Below are positions 60,885 through 64,000 of a DNA stretch of 64,000 bases, in pieces. The stretch is from JABDIP01 sp965212545. Lineage in GTDB: Bacteria; Pseudomonadota; Alphaproteobacteria; DSM-16000; Inquilinaceae. The stretch is from positions 1 to 64,000 of the forward strand of contig CBDBVB010000035.1 of the NCBI GenBank assembly GCA_965212545.1, read 5' to 3'. Positions within the stretch are counted from its first letter, which is position 1; each line of letters opens with the position of its first letter. The notes beneath the pieces were generated by a model that had not been told where the DNA came from, did no database searches, and was given only the letters and a program-made list of their open reading frames with translations. The position numbers were made by a program, and so were the translations under genes.

Positions 60885-61868
60885 ATGAAGGTCCACATCA
60901 TTGACGACTGGTTCGACACGCTGCGCGGTCTGCCCTGTTTCACCATGCTGGCTGGGCATGACGTGACCGTCTGGACCGATCATATGGGGGATACGTCGGC
61001 GTTGGCCAAGCGGCTGTCGGAGGCCGAGGCGCTGGTGCTCTTCCGGGAACGCACGACGATCACCGCCGATCTGCTGGCCCGCCTGCCCGCCCTGCGGCTC
61101 ATCAGCCAGCGCAGCGTCTACCCGCACATCGATGTGCCAGCCTGCACTGCCAATGGCGTGCTGCTCTGCTCCAACATGCATGCCGGTACTCCGTCCTACG
61201 CCGCAGCGGAATTGACATGGGCGCTGGTTCTGGCGGGCATGCGCCAGCTTCCGGCGCAGATGGCCTCCCTGAAGGCAGGCAACTGGCAGATGGGCGTTGG
61301 CAAGACCCTGAGAGGACGGACTCTCGGACTCTACGGCTACGGCCGCATCGGTCGAGCCGTTGCGGGCTATGCCGAGGCCTTCGGGATGCACGTGCGCTGG
61401 TGGAGTTCGGAGGACGGCCGTGCCCGCGCCGCCGCCGATGGCCGGAAGGTCGCCGAGAGCCGGCAGGCCTTCTTCACCGAAAGTGACGTGGTGTCGGTCC
61501 ACGTACGGTTGAAACCGGAGACACGGGGCCTGATCGTGCTTGAGGACCTGACGGCCATGCGCCGCGACGCTCTGTTCGTGAACACGTCCCGCGCGGGACT
61601 GGTTCAATCCGGCGCGCTTCTCGAGGCCCTGAACATCGGGCGCCCCGGCATGGCGGCGGTCGACGTGTTCGACACCGAACCGCTTACCGACGCGAACCAC
61701 CCGCTTTTGCGCCATCCCCACCTGATCGGCACGCCGCATATCGGCTACGTCACCGAGGACGAGTTCGACCTGCAGTTCAGCGATATCTTCGACCAGATCA
61801 ACGCCTATGCGGAGGGAGCGCCGATCAACATGATCAACCCCGAGGTATGCGAGGCGGAGCGCGGTTAG
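60885..61868 (+). CDS. D-2-hydroxyacid dehydrogenase family protein
   Basis: A 327-residue NAD-dependent dehydrogenase. The Rossmann motif is LYGYGRIGRAVAGYA (residues 149-163). The catalytic triad positions hold Arg236 (VNTSRAG), Glu265 (DTEPL) and His285 (GTPHIGYV). Substrates are usually D-2-hydroxyacids or phosphohydroxypyruvate-like compounds; the N-terminal half lacks a phosphoglycerate-specific domain. It lies 28 bases after the PrpF-like gene and 128 before tcuA. Its step in a tricarboxylate pathway is unclear. Confidence 0.88.
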   Translation: MKVHIIDDWFDTLRGLPCFTMLAGHDVTVWTDHMGDTSALAKRLSEAEALVLFRERTTITADLLARLPALRLISQRSVYPHIDVPACTANGVLLCSNMHAGTPSYAAAELTWALVLAGMRQLPAQMASLKAGNWQMGVGKTLRGRTLGLYGYGRIGRAVAGYAEAFGMHVRWWSSEDGRARAAADGRKVAESRQAFFTESDVVSVHVRLKPETRGLIVLEDLTAMRRDALFVNTSRAGLVQSGALLEALNIGRPGMAAVDVFDTEPLTDANHPLLRHPHLIGTPHIGYVTEDEFDLQFSDIFDQINAYAEGAPINMINPEVCEAERG

Positions 61869-61996
61869 CCCGTGCGGCGGGGCGGCAGCCGGGCCTGCAT
61901 GCGGAACCTTCTGGTGGCGCCGCACCGGGCACGGTTGCGGCAGTTGCGGGCGCTCCACCGTGTCGAAATCGGGCAAGATGGATAGAGGGACAGACG

Positions 61997-63385
61997 ATGT
62001 TTGACGCGGACCGCATCTGGGACGTGATCGTTGTGGGCGGCGGCAATGCTGCACTTTGCGCCGCCATTACGGCTGCCGAGGCCGGCGCGCAGGTGCTGCT
62101 TCTTGAGGGCGCCTCCAGGCCCTATCGCGGCGGCAACAGCCGGCACACCCGCAATTTCCGCTGCATGCATCACGGCCCCCTGTCGGTTCTGACCGACAGC
62201 TATGAAGAGGAGGAATATTTCGACGACCTGATGCGGGTCACGAAGGGGATTACGAATGAGTCGCTTGCCCGCCTCGCGATCCGCACGTCGGAGGAATGCC
62301 TGCCCTGGATGGAGGCCCATGGTGTGCGTTTTCAGCCGTCGCTCTCGGGCACGCTCTCGCTGAGCCGCACCAACGCATTCTTCCTCGGGGGCGGCAAGGC
62401 ACTGGTCAACGCCTACTACGCCACCGCCGAGGATCTGCGTGTGACCATCGCCTACGAGAGCAAGGTGACCCATGTCGAGATCGAGGGCGGCGCCTTCAAC
62501 GGCGTTCGCATCGCGTCCGACGGCGGCGAGTTGCCGGTCCGGGGGCGGGCCTGCGTCATCGCCTCGGGCGGCTTCCAGTCCGACATCGACTGGCTTGCCG
62601 ACGCCTGGGGCCCGGCGGCGCGCAACTTCCTGATCCGCGGGACGCCGTACAACCGCGGTGTCGTGCTCAAGGACATGCTGGACCAGGGCGCGCAGTCGGT
62701 GGGCGATCCGACCCAATGCCACGCCGTCGCCATTGACGGCCGCGCGCCGAGTTTCGATGGCGGCATCGTCACCAGGCTCGACTGCGTGCCGTTCTCGATC
62801 GTCGTCAACAAGGACGCCGAGCGCTTCTACGACGAAGGCGAGGACGTCTGGCCCAAGCGCTACGCTATCTGGGGTCGGCTGGTGGCGGCGCAGCCCGACC
62901 AGGTCGCCTATGCCATCATCGATGCGAAGAGCATCGATCTCTTCATGCCCTCGGTCTTTCCGCCGGAGAAAGCGGACACGATCGAGCAGCTTGGAGACCA
63001 ACTCGGCATCTCTGGGGCGAACCTGGCCAGGACGATCGCTGCGTTCAACGCCGCCTGCACCGAGGGCGGCTTTCACCCCACCGAACGGGACGGGCTGGCC
63101 ACGGACGGGATCGCGCCCGCCAAGTCCAACTGGGCGCGCCCGATCAACGAGCCGCCCTATTACGGATACAGCCTGCGCCCCGGCGTCACCTTCACCTATC
63201 TGGGGCTCAAGGTCGACGAGACTGCGCGGGTCAGCGGGCCGGAGGGCGCTTACGCCAATATCTGGGCCGCCGGCGAGACCATGGCCGGCTCGATCCTCGG
63301 CCAGGGCTATCTGGCCGGCTTCGGCATGACCATCGGAACCGTCTTCGGACGCATCGCCGGCCGGGAGGCTGCCGCTCATGTCTAG
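61997..63385 (+). CDS. tcuA: FAD-dependent tricarballylate dehydrogenase
   Basis: A 462-residue flavoprotein of the succinate-dehydrogenase/fumarate-reductase/TcuA family. The FAD motif is VVGGGNAALCAAITAAEAGA (residues 12-31), then GGNSRHTRNFRCMH and the C-terminal GSILGQGYLAGFGMTIG. It resembles TcuA, which oxidises tricarballylate to aconitate with FAD. ATG 61997 has GAGGGA upstream; the longer frame upstream is not family-like. The TcuB gene follows after the inverted-repeat element at 63391-63644. Cytoplasmic. Confidence 0.88.
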   Translation: MFDADRIWDVIVVGGGNAALCAAITAAEAGAQVLLLEGASRPYRGGNSRHTRNFRCMHHGPLSVLTDSYEEEEYFDDLMRVTKGITNESLARLAIRTSEECLPWMEAHGVRFQPSLSGTLSLSRTNAFFLGGGKALVNAYYATAEDLRVTIAYESKVTHVEIEGGAFNGVRIASDGGELPVRGRACVIASGGFQSDIDWLADAWGPAARNFLIRGTPYNRGVVLKDMLDQGAQSVGDPTQCHAVAIDGRAPSFDGGIVTRLDCVPFSIVVNKDAERFYDEGEDVWPKRYAIWGRLVAAQPDQVAYAIIDAKSIDLFMPSVFPPEKADTIEQLGDQLGISGANLARTIAAFNAACTEGGFHPTERDGLATDGIAPAKSNWARPINEPPYYGYSLRPGVTFTYLGLKVDETARVSGPEGAYANIWAAGETMAGSILGQGYLAGFGMTIGTVFGRIAGREAAAHV

Positions 63386-63390
63386 CCCAC

Positions 63391-63644
63391 ATCTCTCACC
63401 ATGGTCACGGTCTGCGTCGTGTTCGGGCGGTCCGATCCGTCAGGAAAGGGTTGAAAAGCGTAGCATCGCTACGGTTGAGGCCCTTGACGCCGCGGGCGGG
63501 CCGCCCGAACACGACCCGGAGGGCGGCGCTGTCCCGCCGACAGGGTGCGTCAGGCCGTTTGCCCGATGCGCTGCATCGCGCCGCACGGCCTTCCTTCCCT
63601 GTCGGCGGGACAGCACCGCGCAGACCGTGACCATGGTGTGAGAT
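63391..63644. repeat. 254-bp structured inverted-repeat element between tcuA and tcuB
   Basis: Outer arms 63391-63416 and 63619-63644 are inverted repeats (25 of 26 positions match). Inside are two sub-arms. The first pairs 63416-63430 with 63501-63515 (15 bp perfect) and holds the hairpin CGTAGC-ATC-GCTACG (63459-63473). The second pairs 63528-63545 with 63597-63614 (18 bp perfect), then 63553-63558 with 63585-63590, and ends in CGATGC-GCT-GCATCG (63564-63578). A single-stranded transcript could fold as a three-way junction. The right arm includes the first bases of the tcuB start codon. It could be a miniature inverted-repeat element or a regulatory RNA. I found no second copy in the window. 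A frame at 63378-63641 across it has no family signal. Confidence 0.85.
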
Positions 63645-64000
63645 GCGGGCTAGTGACACGATCCAGGAAGCCCGCCGGCAGATCGAGATCTGCAATGCCT
63701 GCCGCTATTGCGAGGGATATTGCTCGGTCTTTCCGGCGATGATGCGCCAGCGCGCCTTCGCCGATGGCGACGTCACTCAACTGGCCAATCTCTGCCACAA
63801 CTGCCGCGGCTGTTACTACGCCTGCCAATACACGGCGCCGCACGAGTTCGACCTGAACCTGCCGGCCGCTCTGGCCCACGTGCGCGTCGAAAGCTGGGAG
63901 GACTTTGCCTGGCCCGGCGGGTTGTCGCGGCTGTTTCAGCGCAGCGGCGTAGCAGTGGCAGCGTTCCTCGTTGTCGGCATCGCGCTCCTGTTCTGGATGG
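63643..64000 (+). CDS. tcuB: Tricarballylate utilisation membrane protein TcuB, 5' part (truncated by window end)
   Basis: 119 codons are visible before the sequence ends, with no stop. Two ferredoxin-type cysteine clusters occur: Cys17-x2-Cys20-x2-Cys23-x3-Cys27 (CNACRYCEGYC) and Cys51-x2-Cys54-x2-Cys57-x3-Cys61 (CHNCRGCYYAC). A hydrophobic segment starts near residue 103 (GVAVAAFLVVGIALLFWM). This matches TcuB/CitB, which reoxidises TcuA's FADH2 and passes electrons to the membrane quinone pool. No clear ribosome site is seen, because the inverted-repeat element abuts the ATG. Confidence 0.88.
   Translation, partial: MRASDTIQEARRQIEICNACRYCEGYCSVFPAMMRQRAFADGDVTQLANLCHNCRGCYYACQYTAPHEFDLNLPAALAHVRVESWEDFAWPGGLSRLFQRSGVAVAAFLVVGIALLFWM

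Noticed and set aside
61872..61925. An 8-bp inverted repeat GTGCGGCG/CGCCGCAC before tcuA
   Set aside because: The 38-base loop and GC-rich background make it likely to be chance.
63378..63641. An 87-codon frame across the inverted-repeat element
   Set aside because: Inverted-repeat GC-rich DNA keeps frames open by chance. There is no domain, and it starts inside the end of tcuA.
1..64000. CRISPR arrays, tRNA or rRNA genes, intact insertion sequences
   Set aside because: I looked for regularly spaced repeats, cloverleaf-like segments and transposase motifs and found none that could be supported.

Overview
The window is a GC-rich, gene-dense chromosomal stretch made almost entirely of catabolic operons, each with its own regulator and uptake system. 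Gene content points to an alphaproteobacterium: TRAP and TTT transporters, a CdhA-CdhB fusion, TmpA-like and betaine-homocysteine methyltransferase-like enzymes, and BKACE enzymes. This assignment comes from gene families only. I see no tRNA, rRNA, CRISPR array or intact insertion sequence. The sequence ends inside a tcuB-like gene.

Layout. (1) 38-5230: an amino-sugar operon (nagB, SIS-domain protein, nagA, ceramidase-like hydrolase; minus strand), divergent from a LacI-type repressor with a perfect 16-bp palindrome between them. (2) 5429-12260: an enolase-superfamily dehydratase and a family-5 ABC importer. (3) 12321-18696: a minus-strand carnitine/gamma-butyrobetaine operon (acyl-CoA ligase, acyl-CoA dehydrogenase, CaiD, carnitine dehydrogenase fused to betainyl-CoA thioesterase, BKACE). 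Divergent from it is a TmpA-like dioxygenase, an HD-domain TmpB-like gene broken by two +1 shifts, and a homocysteine methyltransferase. Both arms plausibly converge on glycine betaine. (4) 21909-27710: a decayed chimeric remnant, a TRAP transporter, a Gfo/Idh/MocA oxidoreductase and a GntR regulator, with related inverted repeats at two promoters.

(5) 28064-36822: a class V aminotransferase, convergent with an S15/CocE hydrolase and a second family-5 ABC importer. (6) 37153-53878: an IclR regulator divergent from a 15-gene, same-strand array (cyclase, cupin, SDR, 3-hydroxyacyl-CoA-type dehydrogenase, branched-chain-type ABC importer, second BKACE, GST-like protein, TRAP transporter, sulfatase/phosphonate monoesterase-like enzyme, SulP permease). 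Its substrate is unknown; it is the best candidate here for an undescribed pathway. (7) 54324-64000: a TctDE-type two-component system divergent from a tricarboxylate transporter (TctC, fused TctA-TctB), a PrpF-like isomerase, a 2-hydroxyacid dehydrogenase, TcuA and the start of TcuB. Between tcuA and tcuB lies a 254-bp element that can fold into nested hairpins around a three-way junction.

Cross-cutting points. There are seven uptake systems in 64 kb. Four of six binding-protein genes are followed by a strong stem-loop before the next transporter gene, consistent with differential expression inside operons. Three apparent single-base indels in G/C runs (two in the tmpB-like gene, one in the aldehyde dehydrogenase remnant) may be decay or assembly error.
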